Assembly: GCF_000204055.1 (NCBI RefSeq)
Contig: NW_006768779.1
Span: 1,603,555 to 1,649,323, forward strand
Direction: 5' to 3'
Source of the DNA: Melampsora larici-populina 98AG31
Taxonomy: Eukaryota; Basidiomycota; Pucciniomycetes; Pucciniales; Melampsoraceae
DNA: 45,769 nucleotides
Part shown: positions 29,985 to 41,689 of the stretch, one piece after another
Numbering within the stretch: the first letter of the stretch is position 1
How the letters are laid out: the number at the start of each line of letters is the position of its first letter
Translations under genes and position numbers: made by a program
The notes under the pieces: model-generated
The model's database searches: none
What the model was told of the DNA's origin: nothing
What the model saw: only the letters and a program-made list of their open reading frames with translations

Positions 29985-31854
29985 TTCATTCAGTTTATAC
30001 AATTGATTAGGGTGTGATGATAGCTGTTGCTTTGTGTTGATGATAGAGAGAGAGATGATTGATAGTGAGTGTAAGGATAACTTGCAAAGAAGCGTGCTAT
30101 ATAAGTTAAAGGATGATGAAGATGAAGCTGATGCTTCTCGTACGAACAGGAGAAAGCTCAGCTAGCTGGCATTGAAAGAATGTGCTGATGAAAAGCATCG
30201 AAAAGTGACATTTCAAGTTTTAGTCATTATGATGGTAGCCAGCATTCTTTCCGCCGAGCTTTTCATGCTGAAGCATGATATCACGGAAGGGAGTTCAGTC
30301 GTAGTTGATGTGACGATGTGATCAAAAGGCTTTCTGCGTGAGTGCATGGTGATTTGATGATGATTTCAGTATGGGTTTGTTGTTCACAATGGTCCATCAT
30401 AAAACAATGCGTCTCGCCTTAATGTACAAAGTACCAAGTTGAATACACTCCATGCGATATTTTCGATCAATCAAAGCCTCATTATGGAAACTTTTGAACA
30501 ATAAAATTATGACCTTGCAAAGATCTAGACTTGTTTTCTGGACACGCCGGCCTCTGAAACTAGCTACTCGAGGCCTCTCTATGTGGTGATCGAAGTGATC
30601 AGAACCAACTGCAAGGTTTGCATTTTGCCTATCATCATAACCTATCTCCGTTGATACTTGATCAAAGTCGGAACAGGGATCACGTATTATCAAAGGCCTC
30701 ACCATCGATATAGACAACATCTCGCTTGAAGTGGAAATCACTTTCCATAGGACTTGATTGTTTTTGCGAGGCGCGCGGCCATGACCGCGCAGAGAGTCAC
30801 GCGAGCACGCGCTGGTAATCACCAAAGTTCACGTGTCTTATAAGACAGCCAGGATGAATTTGTTCAGGTTGGTCGTCATTGCAGATCTCAAAATCACGGC
30901 CATATATCGATGTGAGCCGATTATCGTGCCATCACCCACGAGATAGACGAATATCATGATGGTGAAAGGAAAACACAAAAATATCTCACTTGCGGTAGAG
31001 TTAAATGCACCGCCTTCAAGAGGATCACATCGTCTCGTGCCATCGTCTCTCTTTTAGGTTGAATCGCATCTCTCGTATGAATCAAAGGTATGGTTATTTA
31101 ACAAACCCAAACTTTTCAAAGCGATTCAATGGGATGTAAAGAAATGGGTCTTGACAAATCAAGAAAGTCAAGATTTATGTCAATTGGACCATGTAGTCAT
31201 GGACCTGCGTCCCTTTTAGTTTACAAGTCGGATTGGTGTTTTATCAAGCCTTCAAAACATATGCTACACCTATGTGGTGGGTGTTGTCTATCAACTTACC
31301 AAAGTCGATATCCTGTTCTTATACATACTTCTGGCAGTGGCATCATATAATAAAAATTGAGCTTTGATTGTAAGATATCAATAGATGAAAATAATGCAGT
31401 TGATGTCGAGTAAATGACATGCTCATCAAAAAACACAAAACGCGCACTTACGTACATAAATTAAATAAAGCTCTATATATGCCAAAGGCTTGCATAGGGA
31501 TTACGTACTACAAAAAAAACTTTACGGAATGATACCAATTTTATCATGAACATGAAGTAATCACCAAATCTAGAACAAAACAACAATCTAAGCCATACGA
31601 AGAAGAAGAAGAAGAATCTAAAGCTTGTGTCTATTAAACTGACATTGCTGAAAAAAGTGTTGAAAGTGAATCTTGTTAAGTGAAATGAGAATAAATCAAA
31701 TAGTCTATTCAAACCATAATACAATAAATATATAGGAAGAAAAATGTGTAAAAGACTCTCTAAGTTATACCGCATAATTATATCCAATCAGCTATCTAAC
31801 ATTTTGTATTTGTTGTCTGTCAAACAGAAGAGTGGAAAAACTACTTACATCTTA
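29985..31854. other. Long intergenic region with a 52-bp dispersed repeat
   Basis: Includes the FunK1 promoter (GATGATGAAG-rich from 30100). A 142-codon minus ORF at 30397-30825 has no recognised features and is not counted. Around 30155-30290 the words GAAAGAATG/CATTCTTT and GAAAAGC/GCTTTTC occur in facing orientation. The 52-bp repeat at 31013-31064 has an inverted partner at 36387-36438. The rest is AT-rich without a gene. Confidence 0.5.
31013..31064 (+). repeat. 52-bp dispersed repeat, copy 1
   Basis: Begins CCTTCAAGAGGATCACATCG and ends CTTTTAGGTTGAAT. The same 52 bases, with one difference, occur inverted at 36387-36438. Homology stops abruptly on the outer (TTGAAT) side. Confidence 0.85.
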
Positions 31855-34800
31855 TCACACATCTGAATTTGTCATCACTGCATTCATCACCTCATCCTTA
31901 GGCACCGTCACTACCGAGCCATCTCCAACTTTTACTTCCACCTTCCCATCATCCCTGATCGCCTGAACGCACGAAGCGTCCACACCTGGTCCAAAAGGTT
32001 CTCGTGGTGAAGAAGCTGAACCAGCTCTTGATCGATTTCCAACAATCTGAACTTTCTGCTCTATTTTTGGCAACTCGACTGTCTCACCCACTCCTAAATC
32101 AAAGTCTGTCCATGCGTCTTGCTCTGTTGGTGTCAACCTCGTCTCAGAGGCTGCACCCGAGAACTCTCCCCAGTCATCATCGTCGTCACCAAACCCCCTG
32201 CCGTCTCCTTCACCCGCCGAGTCGCGAGTCCTTGTCTTCTGCATGTCGTGAGAGGATGTGTCCCAACTGATGGAGGAGGGCCCAGCTGAAGACGCTTCTG
32301 CATCATTCTGTACAGACACTCTGAGGGGCTTCGGTGTGGCGAAAGAGGGGGAAGTAAGTGTAAATGGGTCGTAGATTGGCGCCTGATGAATGGCTGCCGA
32401 GTCGCTGAAAGGTCCAAAGTCGTCTCCGAATCCACCAATTTCATCATCATCATCCTATGAGTTGTGTCGATCACCACAAATTTGTCAATATCCATGCCAA
32501 AAACACGGGAGAATAATTCTCATCTGATGACTCTCAATGATTCTCGCCAGCTTCATCATTTTGGGGATGAATGTTCAGAAGAAGCATCTCGTAGATGGAA
32601 ATAAAAAAGATCGACGGATGAGGTATGTCGATATATGATAAGAAGTGGCTTACGAACCTCCTCGGTACCAGCCCCGAAGCGAGTCGGGAAAGACCTACTT
32701 GGGGCATCGAACCGGTCATCAAACCCGAATGGTGTGGGATTCGAGATCACACTTCCACCTGATCCGCTTGAACTTGTTCTCGTATTCGATGGTCTACCAG
32801 TCGACCAAGGATCATCATCAAGTTGATCTCGATGGCTGGGTTCTTCAGATTCAGATCCTTTTTCGTCATCATCGTCTGAGGACGACGAAAACTGATCAGC
32901 AACATTGGCACGAATGTGCTCCATGAAGTAACGAGTGTATTCATCACCTTTGGTTTCATCTTGATCCTGGAGAGTAGTCGAATTAGCCAGTGTAGGAGAC
33001 TTGATTGACCATCCAGCCTTTGGATCTCGTTGACCTTCACTACCACTGTTGGTTGGAAAGGTCTCACCATCAATGACTAAACTCTTGTCCGAAGATGCAG
33101 TAGGTTGACTCAGACCAGGTTGTGGTACTGAGCCCCCGAGTGGTGTATGACTGTTGAATCGAGCTTCCTTTACCGCCGTATCTACGAAGTGTTGCCATTT
33201 GGAATTAGATTCAATTCTCCGACTGATGTCGGCAAAAGTTTCAGGTTGCGATTCCAGTGCTTTGGAAATTTCGTCAGCGATAAGAATCAGATGTGCCATG
33301 TTCCCAAGCCGAACATTATTAGACATTAAACTATGTAAGAACCAGGTGCACAGCGGTGAGTAGCTCCTCTACGGAAAGTATGTAGGCGAGAAGGATGAAC
33401 TCACCCATAGGTATGGTTGATCTCAATACCTTCTAGGATCCTCTCAATAATCCTTGATGAATCGAATAAGCTTTTGGCGAGCTCTAAGCTAGCCTCACCC
33501 CCAGGTCCAAAAAAGTGCCCATTCAAAATCTGTTGTATGATGTCATAGACCACATTGTGGAGAAAGTTATTCCAAGGGAAGTCAAAAAACAAATCTAGAC
33601 ATGTGTCAAGAACTTTATGCTGAATGAAACGACGTTTCAGTCGCATTCCCGATGGGGTTTCATCATCGCTTGAAGGATGAGTTGAACTTCCAGGTGAGCT
33701 TGCGCTGTTTGTCACATCTGTCGATGCTTCTTTTTCGCTGTTCTTGGCTGGTGTAGTGTTTGAATCCGTACCTTGGCCTCCATCAACGGCGGATTCGACA
33801 GTAGACTCTGTTTCGTTCTTCTTTTCTGCGCCAGTCAATTCCAGTGAAGGGCCAGCACTCTTTTCGAGCGGAGTTTCACTGGGTGTACTCGGGGCAGGAC
33901 AAACAACTGCGATCAGGTCATCGATACCACTGATCAAATGTCCATTCTGGTCGTAAACTGGTCCACTTGACTTGGGTCGATTTACCATGTTCATGTTAGA
34001 GCAGTGTAATAGTTCGGCGTACAGCTCAATGATTCGAAAGCGCTCGAGAGTGAGGGGTACAATTGTACCGACAGTAGTGCGAATCGGCCGAACTGAAGAG
34101 GTGGGTGTTCGGATTAGCCGTTGTAGATCTGGAAGGCGATCAGATATGCGGTCCAAGAGATCCATGAGAGCCACAATCGCAGGAGCTGGTGAAGGCGGAG
34201 TTTCAGTGTCAGGATTTCGGATGGGAGATGGAGGAGATGAGTTGGCCTCATCCGATGGTGAAGTTCCAGTATCGTTCTTGCGTAAGTGTATCAGGATCTG
34301 AGCCTCCGAGAAATCTGAATTGTTACGTCGGATGAGATCAATGAGAATAGAGAGAGAGTTAACAAGTGATGAGGTGATAGATTCCTTGGTGATTAGAGAT
34401 TCATCTTCTGGCATCTCAGCATCGAGGCCGAAAGACAATAACTTAGAAACCACAGATGAGCTAGCAAGTTCGCGCATAAGTCTAGTTGTGATAGATTTAC
34501 CATCCTCTGAAACGCCAGAACCACTAAGTGTGTGCGCCGAAGGGGAATGCAAAGCATTGAAACTATCGATTGGTGAATTGGATTGCGAAGACTGATGAGG
34601 AAGGATGGGGGAGTGTGCGCTAGGAGAAGGCTTCGATGATTGATCTGCTGGTGTTTGAGGTGGAGTGGCTTTAGTCGTGCAGAAACCAATGACATTTTTG
34701 AGGAAATCGGCAACAGCGATGTGAAGTTCAACCGGACGAGAAGGGTGAAGGAAGTTGATTATGAGTTCCACGAAATCCGTAGAATCGATCAGCCAATCAA

Positions 34801-35740
34801 TGATACCTTCGTGTACAGCTTCACATTGAATAATCTTCAAGAGCACATCCACCACAGGCGATGAGTTAAAGTGCGAGAGTAGCTTGAGAATGAGTCCTGG
34901 GTAAGAGAGAACAAAGCGAATCATCTCGTTGGGCTTAGAGTTGAAAAGGACAATGTTGGTTCGGGCCCAATGTCCGATTTGTATAGACTTATGAGCGGTC
35001 ACGCTTGGCGGTTGGTTCAAGACAGCATCCCAAAAACCGGTGAGGATGGCATAATGAGGAGCGTCTGCGAAGATTTGAGAGGTGACGTTCCAAATATCGG
35101 ATGCGATAATCTCGGAGCAAATATACGGGAACCGAACCTTGCGCCGCTCATTTTTAGCCCGGTCTTCTGGTGTGCGACCTTCTGAATCTAGAGCGTCTAG
35201 CAATAATGCACTGAACTTATCACCCACAGCACGGTTCCGAAAGGAATGGAATATAGCACCAGACATGTAGCTCGAATCCGAGGGAGAAGAGGGCTGGAAG
35301 CTGAGATTGCTGATTGCTGATCGGGTTTCTTCTTCAAGCCTGTCTGCGTCTTCATCGTCAAAGATGAGACCGGATATGTAACCCAGCATACGGACAACAA
35401 CTTCTTTGGTAGCTAGGAATTCAATCAGCTTATGATGTTGTGCCTTGATCTCCTGCAGTAAATCATCTTCATCTAGTAGTTTGTCGAGAAGGATAGAAGG
35501 ATTAGACGAGGAAGGCGTTGAGCAGCCACCGATCGGATGTCCATTATTATTTGCCGCGGACGAAGAAAGGATGGTATCGATAGCTGATTGGGAATGGAAG
35601 CCAAAACTAAGGTCGTGATGAAGCCAAGTCAAAAAAACGTAAGCATAAAGTGTGAAGTGTGAATAAGGGTTAGGGGTTAATGGCAGATGAAATGTAGGAT
35701 AGCCAAGATTTGCGCTTAAAACTCACCGCCAAAAGGCCAT
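31855..35740 (-). CDS. SAPS-domain regulatory subunit of Sit4/PP6 protein phosphatase
   Basis: Four exons on the minus strand: a 14-nt first exon 35740-35727 (ATGGCCTTTTGGCG), then 35606-33405, 33330-32658 and 32454-31855, giving 1162 residues in continuous frame. Joining exons 1 and 2 gives MAFWRFGFHSQSAIDTIL, matching the conserved SAPS start (M-x-F-W-R-F-G). LLDEDDLLQEIKAQ follows, then helical SAPS repeats to about residue 750, interrupted by Ser/Pro-rich loops. The C-terminus is acidic and disordered, with DDDDEIGGFGDDFG and DDDDWGEFSG. SAPS proteins bind the catalytic subunit Sit4/PP6 and direct it in cell-cycle, TOR and morphogenesis signalling in the cytoplasm and nucleus. Exon 3/4 uses a weaker GTTCGT donor, chosen because it keeps phase. 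The family is usually single-copy in basidiomycetes and the gene looks intact. Confidence 0.93.
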
Positions 35741-38509
35741 GGCGAAAGGAGTTTACCAGTTTTACTGAAATGAAAGTTGATCGTCGTAATATGGTGTTGA
35801 GGTTGATGAGAGTGAAGATGAGGAAGTGATGATAGGTGGTGATGGTGAACTGAAGTCTGATGGTGATGGTGATGGTGATGATGATGAAATGGTTTGTGAG
35901 AAGAATTGAGAAGTTTGAAATTCAGTAAAGTTTATCAATTAAAGTCAACTTAAACTGTCAAACTTACATGTCATAGCAACTTCTCCAATCCCTTCTCTCT
36001 TTCTTTCTATTCATCTCATCCTCAGAACCCTCCTCAAACTCTTCAGTATACAGTCATGAAAGTCTTCTACAATCTCTGATGATCAACCACCTGTGGAGAT
36101 GTTGTGGGGAGATTCACTTTGTATGTCACTCTGTGATCACTTATCCCAGTCTTATATGAAAGTACATTGGATTTGCCCAAGAGGTTGGTGATGATTTGTC
36201 ATATTCAACTCAACAACTATTTTGTGCAACTTGTGATAAAATTGGTCTGAGGGAGTGTGAGCCTGGATGTTTGTACATAATTCCAATATTTGTAGAAGCT
36301 TCTGACTACAACAGCAAGTGGCATAAAAACTGATGCAAGCAGCTTGGGACCAAAGAATTGTAGTTGATGGTTTGGGACAGCCAACAATTCAACCTAAAAG
36401 AGAGACGATGGCACGAGACGATGTGATCATCTTGAAGGTGGCACTACCAGCATAAAGTAATTTTCCCCAGTAAAAAATGAATACATTTAGAGCAAAAAAT
36501 GATGGGTGTTTCTTCTGAATAGTCAAAGTGTTGAGGGAAAATATTGGCTGCCTCTGCAAATAACTTCATACTGATCCCTCATGTTGATATCTTACAGGTA
36601 AGTTGTAGCACATAGGCCATATGCCAACCCTGAGAGGTAATAGTGGTGGCATGGATTATAGGCTTACACATGTGTGCCAGGAATATCACCCAGATCTGGA
36701 TCAAATCTTTTGTCTCTGGCTAAATATGATAGAGGGTGGCCAGACTTGATGATCATCCCAGCCCCACTATGTATCAGTTGTCAGTCTTATATTCCCATAT
36801 GCCACAGTGTAGTGTTTTTATGTTTTTATGGTTCCTCCATTACCTAACTTTGACATCCAATTTAACCTTTACTAGGCAAGAAAGCAAAGTGTGTTATCAC
36901 ATTTGGAAATGAACCAAAAGCAAGTGCTATGAAGAATGTAGTTTTTGGACACTTCCATCAAAATGGCACCAAGTACCGCTGTCATAGGACCCTAGAAATA
37001 TTTAAAATGGTTATGAATAATGAGACTCAGGAGTGAGCTTTGTATAAGCTGCACACTGATCAAATAGGATGATAAGAACTGTGACGTTAAACAAGAATTC
37101 TTGAGAAAAAGGTTTGAATTTGATAAAGAAAAGGGGAAACAGCAGGAAAGAGCAAAGTGAACCTTTTAAGTATCAAAATCAAGGATGATGGTATACCATT
37201 CATAACTATCACAAGTGTGTGATGTAACAAAGGAAGCATAATAACTATAAATAATCCATATAGAATAATTTGTATCAGTGTCTGGAAGTATGCCAAATTC
37301 AGGTGCAGCCTTAGTTTTCACACACTTTCACGTCTGACCAGTGTAATGATATACACCAACTGATGGCCTCCTGCAAATTAATTTTGAATAAATTTGTGCC
37401 AGAACTAAAAGAAAAGTAGTTGAAAAGTGGGAATTCTATGTGCAACTGCAATTATGAGTTTTTCAACTAATTTTCTTTCAGTACTTGAGCAAGCCTTTCT
37501 AAAAGTCATTTGAATAAGGCCATGAGGCTAGGTATTTGATCCCACCATTCAGATTTGAAAACAGAGGGAAATCAAAGCTGCCCCTAGAGTTTGCAGAACT
37601 GCCTAACACTTGGAAGCTTTCGCCACTAAAAACATACCAGCTGCCTTACACTTTGTAGGTTTTCCTTGAGTGAAGACAGGTCAAGAAGCTTTGCCATGTC
37701 ACATTCCGCAGAAGATCTCTTGACTGAGGATAACAACTACATACACTTCTCCGTGTAGACTACATGTACTACATGTAATCAGTGGATGACCATACAGAGA
37801 TCTGAAGTCGGCCAAGGATGAAAAGATCTCAGACTTTGGGGAAGAATAGGTATAGACTTCTACTTTTCCACATAGATATGTTACATCCAAACTTGGGCCT
37901 TGAGAAGCTGGAATTGTCTTGAGAAGTTCAATTTTGTTATTTGTAGGTTAAACAGTGGTCCAGCTTTGGATGTACCAGCTGTGGATGTCTGTTGAAAACA
38001 TTGGCCCATCACTTTTCACTTAGTCAATAGTGTTTGTGTTTGCTGTTATGGAACTTATTACGTGTCACTTCCGGTGACATTCTCACTACAACATGTCACA
38101 CACTTTGTACCCAGTCACATACTTCCACAGTGCTTGTATCAGAGATTTTCCCTCATCTGACAATCTAACTAATCACCTGGATAAACTGTGAAGAGCTTCA
38201 CTTCCGTGGCAAGAACCCAGAGGACCCACCATAACATATTGTCAGACCTTTTCATCATACGGAACTTGAAGCAATAGATTGAATCCACATCACGACTGAA
38301 TTGTTTAACCTCAAGGAAGATCAAAATAAATTGAAACAGATTAGAAACTCAAAGTTAGAATAAAGTAGAAACTTAGATTTATATAATTAGATAAGATTAG
38401 ATTTACAAGATTAGATTGAAGCTTAAACTCACCGCAAGGCCAACCAAAACTCTACCGAATTCTCAGATCAATACAAGCCACCACGTCTCCGACATACAAC
38501 ACACCCTCG
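35741..38509. other. Long intergenic region, transposon-rich character but no gene
   Basis: A GATGGTGATGGTGATG microsatellite lies at about 35850-35890, upstream of the SAPS gene. Copy 2 of the 52-bp repeat is at 36387-36438. From 36450 to 38400 I see no coding segment, tRNA or repeat period. From about 38200 the sequence leads into the gag ORF and may be the 5' leader of the retroelement; I could not recognise an LTR or primer-binding site. Confidence 0.5.
36387..36438 (-). repeat. 52-bp dispersed repeat, copy 2 (inverted)
   Basis: Reverse complement of 31013-31064 with one mismatch. The two copies bracket the SAPS gene at 5.3 kb distance. Confidence 0.85.
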
Positions 38510-38605
38510 TTGGACGATACTGAATCGGACTCTGAAAATCCTTTGGCATTCGTCGACGCACCCCGCATTACAGACTCCGACCATCCTGATACTTCGACTG
38601 TGACC

Positions 38606-39652
38606 ATGGAAGAAATCCAACGTCAATTAGCAGAACTTACCAGCTCACTAGCTGAAGAAAAGAACCTTCGGATGCAAGCCGAAGCAAGATCTCAACAAGC
38701 CGAGGCTCGAATGGCTGCGCTCGAATCCAATCAGCACCAACCGGGAAATATCCCAACGGCTGCCCCTTACCAGCCACCGATGCAGGTTGATGCCATACCA
38801 AAAGGGCCAAAAGTTACGGTGCCAGACAAATTCACCGGTACTAGAGGGGGACCGGCTGAGATCTACGCCAGCCAGGTCCAACTCTATATGCTCGCCCACC
38901 CATCTCTCTTCGCGAACAATCGTAGCAAAGTCGTATTTGCTTTATCGTACTTAACCGGTGCTGCTAGTAGTTGGGCTCAACCGATGACCCAGGAGCTTCT
39001 GGATGAATCCACGGCTCACAAAGTAACGTTCGAACGCTTCGTGAACAATTTCAAAGCCATGTACTTTGACACGGAAAAGAAATCAAAAGCTGAGCGAGCA
39101 CTTTGCAGCTTAACTCAGAAGACCACAGTCGCAGCTTATGCGCACGAGTTCAATATCTACGCTACGGCCACCGGCTGGGAAACACCAACCCTGATCAGCC
39201 AATTCGAACAAGGCCTCAAAAGGGAAATTCGTGTCGCTATGGTGATGGTGCAAGAACCCTTTAAATCTATCGAAGAAATCACCAATTTTGCTATACGTAT
39301 CGACAGCAAGATTCACGGTGTCTCTGATCATAGCTCTCACACCACGCCAACGGTATCTGATCCCAATGCTATGGACCTGTCAGCTGCGTTCGTGCGATTA
39401 TCTGAGGAGGAGAAAGCTAAGAGGTTGAAGACTGGATCTTGTTTTCACTGTTCGCAACAAGGTCATAGAGCACGCAAATGCCCAAGTAGAAAGAGGGATA
39501 GTCAATTCAGAGGCAAAGGCAATTTTAAAACTAAGATCAGTGAATTAGAGGCTAAGATAGCAGTTTTATGTAGTCGTGATGGTGGAGATGTAGATAGAAA
39601 AGAAGGACCTAGTAGAGCTGATTCCTCAAAAAATGGAGGGGCTCAGGAATGA
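38606..39652 (+). CDS. Retrotransposon Gag-like protein
   Basis: The frame is open from about 38510; the first ATG is at 38606 (MEEIQRQL), so roughly 350-380 residues. An N-terminal coiled coil (AEEKNLRMQAEARSQQAEAR) is followed by the retrotransposon gag core (VPDKFTGTRG, FALSYLTGAASSWAQP, FVNNFKAMYFD, YAHEFNIYATATGW). A CCHC zinc knuckle then follows (CFHCSQQGHRARKC, spacing C-x2-C-x4-H-x4-C). The protein forms the particle that packages element RNA in the cytoplasm. It ends in an ATGA overlap with the next ORF. The reading frame is intact. Confidence 0.88.
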   Translation: MEEIQRQLAELTSSLAEEKNLRMQAEARSQQAEARMAALESNQHQPGNIPTAAPYQPPMQVDAIPKGPKVTVPDKFTGTRGGPAEIYASQVQLYMLAHPSLFANNRSKVVFALSYLTGAASSWAQPMTQELLDESTAHKVTFERFVNNFKAMYFDTEKKSKAERALCSLTQKTTVAAYAHEFNIYATATGWETPTLISQFEQGLKREIRVAMVMVQEPFKSIEEITNFAIRIDSKIHGVSDHSSHTTPTVSDPNAMDLSAAFVRLSEEEKAKRLKTGSCFHCSQQGHRARKCPSRKRDSQFRGKGNFKTKISELEAKIAVLCSRDGGDVDRKEGPSRADSSKNGGAQE

Positions 39653-40920
39653 AGGTCGTGCCTACCCTGAGCCGTGTTGTGGATTTTGATGGGTTAGATT
39701 TAGGTGCCAGTAGAATTATATCGTGTAATGCAAATGATCAACGGTTATTTCTCAATGCCTCACTCTCCCAGTCCCAGAATCCATTAGCCACACCACTACA
39801 TTACCCCACTGCCCGTTTCCTCATTGACTCTGGAGCCACTCATGATGTACTGAGCGAGTCTTACGTGACTTCAACCAGTATCACTGAGCAAGCCCACAGA
39901 ACTAGCCGAGTGGTGACTGGATTTGATGGATCCAGTAGCCGCTCCTCTTTTGAAACTAACTTACACATCAATGACAACACATCACCAACTCATTTTGTTA
40001 TCACCCAAATTAAAGACTCCTACGACGGTATATTGGGAATCCCGTGGATTAAGAAAAACTACTCACTTATTGATTGGCCCAATGGCATTGTTTTACACCA
40101 TCCTTCCCACATTGCAGCTGCTAAGGCGGTTTTGTCCAGTCCAAACACACCCTCTCCAGGCCAAGGTATGGACCCTTTGAGGGAAGCTAGGCAACGTGAC
40201 GAGGGGGCTTGTGATCTATCAGACACATTAAAGCCCCCGCAATGTGAGTTTGATCCCGTCCCCTCCAATCCCTCACATTGTACAGCTGGCAAGCCTGGTT
40301 CTCCATTGAAAAAACAGACTTTCGAATCCCGGCAACACACCATCCTTAACGTACCTGAGGTCAAACCCGTGAGGATATTGAAGACGACGGATCTTGATAT
40401 TGCAGCTGATGACGCAGCTTCGTCCTGTCCAACCCAGAACCCTGAAGATCTCAAAGAAGAGCCTAAGGGGCACGTAAGGAACTGTGACAAGGGGGCCTGT
40501 GATCTATTAGACACATTTAAGCCCCTGCAATGTGAGTTTGTTACCGAATCTCTTTCTCATGCCACCAAATTAGCTGGCCAGCAGGATCCCCTTCCAAATA
40601 ACTCTGCTCTAGGTATCTCAGCGGCGAACACATCATGGTCAACATCTGCCAAATTAGCTGCAGAGGAGAAGAAGAAACTCGTCAGCAAACCACTCGACGA
40701 ACTGATCCCGGCTTATTATCACCGACACCTGAATAGGTTCTGCAAGTCCCAAGCTCAGCGACTTCCCCCACGACGGCAGTACGATTCACCGCCAAGAAAT
40801 TTGCGTCGGGAAGCCCTTCCCGTTGTCAATTTGGGGACGGTGCCCCGATTCAGTATCACGCCCAAGCCATGCGATGGAACAGGTTTGCGATCTACAATCG
40901 AACATGATTGGCGCGACTGA
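39649..40920 (+). CDS. Retrotransposon aspartic protease region, truncated pol
   Basis: Starts at an ATG that overlaps the gag stop (ATGA, 39649-39652), in the -1 frame relative to gag. A retropepsin-like domain is visible: FLIDSGATHDVLSESYV with the catalytic DSG-type motif (about residue 63), then DGILGIPWI (the conserved second-half 'ILG..W' motif). A variable spacer contains two near-copies of GACDLSDTLKPPQCEF / GACDLLDTFKPLQCEF, an internal duplication of about 100 residues. After LPPRRQYD the frame departs from the family; the +1 frame would carry on briefly toward a GAP-type segment, so a frameshift lies near 40780. It has no RT or integrase and should be unable to replicate alone. Confidence 0.75.
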   Translation: MKVVPTLSRVVDFDGLDLGASRIISCNANDQRLFLNASLSQSQNPLATPLHYPTARFLIDSGATHDVLSESYVTSTSITEQAHRTSRVVTGFDGSSSRSSFETNLHINDNTSPTHFVITQIKDSYDGILGIPWIKKNYSLIDWPNGIVLHHPSHIAAAKAVLSSPNTPSPGQGMDPLREARQRDEGACDLSDTLKPPQCEFDPVPSNPSHCTAGKPGSPLKKQTFESRQHTILNVPEVKPVRILKTTDLDIAADDAASSCPTQNPEDLKEEPKGHVRNCDKGACDLLDTFKPLQCEFVTESLSHATKLAGQQDPLPNNSALGISAANTSWSTSAKLAAEEKKKLVSKPLDELIPAYYHRHLNRFCKSQAQRLPPRRQYDSPPRNLRREALPVVNLGTVPRFSITPKPCDGTGLRSTIEHDWRD

Positions 40921-41264
40921 ATCCCCAGTCCGATTCAGAAACAGTCGGGCTCATCCGATGGAGCTCAGCTCCGATATAAAGCCGCATGAGCGACACCCGA
41001 CTGATCCTCATTCTGATGCAACCTCGCGAAATGCTGCTTCGACTCAACCCTACGTGCGATGGAATTGTCTCATCGCGTAACTTTCACGCGACGGTCCATC
41101 CACCGTCCCGCCCCGATGCAATCCCGGATCCGATACGAGACCGGTCATTTCATTGCGACCCAATCCCCTATACATCCGATGCAACATCATTTGCGGAATA
41201 AATTCGGATTGATCCTTGCGATCCAATCCCCCCTCCGAAATCATAAAGGCTGCTATTTGAAAGA
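40921..41264. other. Downstream flank of the truncated retroelement
   Basis: Recurring CCGATNC/GATCC-like words (TCCGATTC, CATCCGATGG, GATCCGATAC, CATCCGATGC) at irregular spacing, no ORF of note. Could be decayed element sequence. Confidence 0.35.
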
Positions 41265-41640
41265 ACGTGTAGTTTAAGAGAAAAAACAACACAAAAAGAG
41301 GGAAATGAAAAGTAGCAAGAGGTGTTGTTTCATCCAAAGAATCAAGCAATTTGAGATCACAAAAGAAAAGTCATTGATTCTATTGATTCCGAAGAAAAAG
41401 AGATTTCTACTTGAAATTCATGAACCCTTACTTGAAAAAAAAGTTTGAAAACGAATTAAATTTCAAAGGGGTTTATTTGAAAAGACATCCGGTTTAAGAG
41501 AAAAAGCAAAACAACACAAAAAGAGGGAAATGCATTTCATGCAAGTTGAGATCACAAACGGAAAGTCGTTCATTCTTCTGATTTTGTAGAACACCACAGT
41601 CCTAATTGACAATCATGAACCCTTACTTGAAAAAAAGGCC
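41265..41640. repeat. Imperfect direct duplication, ~200 bp
   Basis: AGTTTAAGAGAAAAA-CAACACAAAAAGAGGGAAATG occurs near 41271 and GGTTTAAGAGAAAAAGC... near 41491 (key words only). ATGAACCCTTACTTGAAAAAAA recurs near 41420 and 41614. Two diverged copies in tandem, no gene. Confidence 0.6.
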
Positions 41641-41689
41641 AAAAAGAAATTTCACAATAAAGAAAGAGCATTCTATGGCTCGAAGAGCT

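Larger units (their letters stand above)
38510..40990 (+). mobile_element. Truncated Ty3-like LTR retrotransposon (gag and protease only)
   Basis: Contains a gag ORF and an overlapping protease ORF in the order expected for Ty3-type elements. The polyprotein stops at the very beginning of the reverse-transcriptase region. At about 40680-40780 there is a VSKPLDELIPAYYHRHLNRF...LPPRRQYD segment typical of the linker before RT, then the frame shifts and no RT, RNase H or integrase follows. No LTR pair was found. It is a dead 5' fragment. Confidence 0.8.

Noticed and set aside
30397..30825. Minus-strand ORF of 142 codons
   Set aside because: It has no recognisable domain, its composition is not clearly coding, and there is no splicing support. 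A decayed kinase relative was considered but no motif was found.
38000..38500. 5' LTR and primer-binding site of the retroelement
   Set aside because: I found no matching 3' copy and no recognisable tRNA-complementary site, so boundaries cannot be supported.
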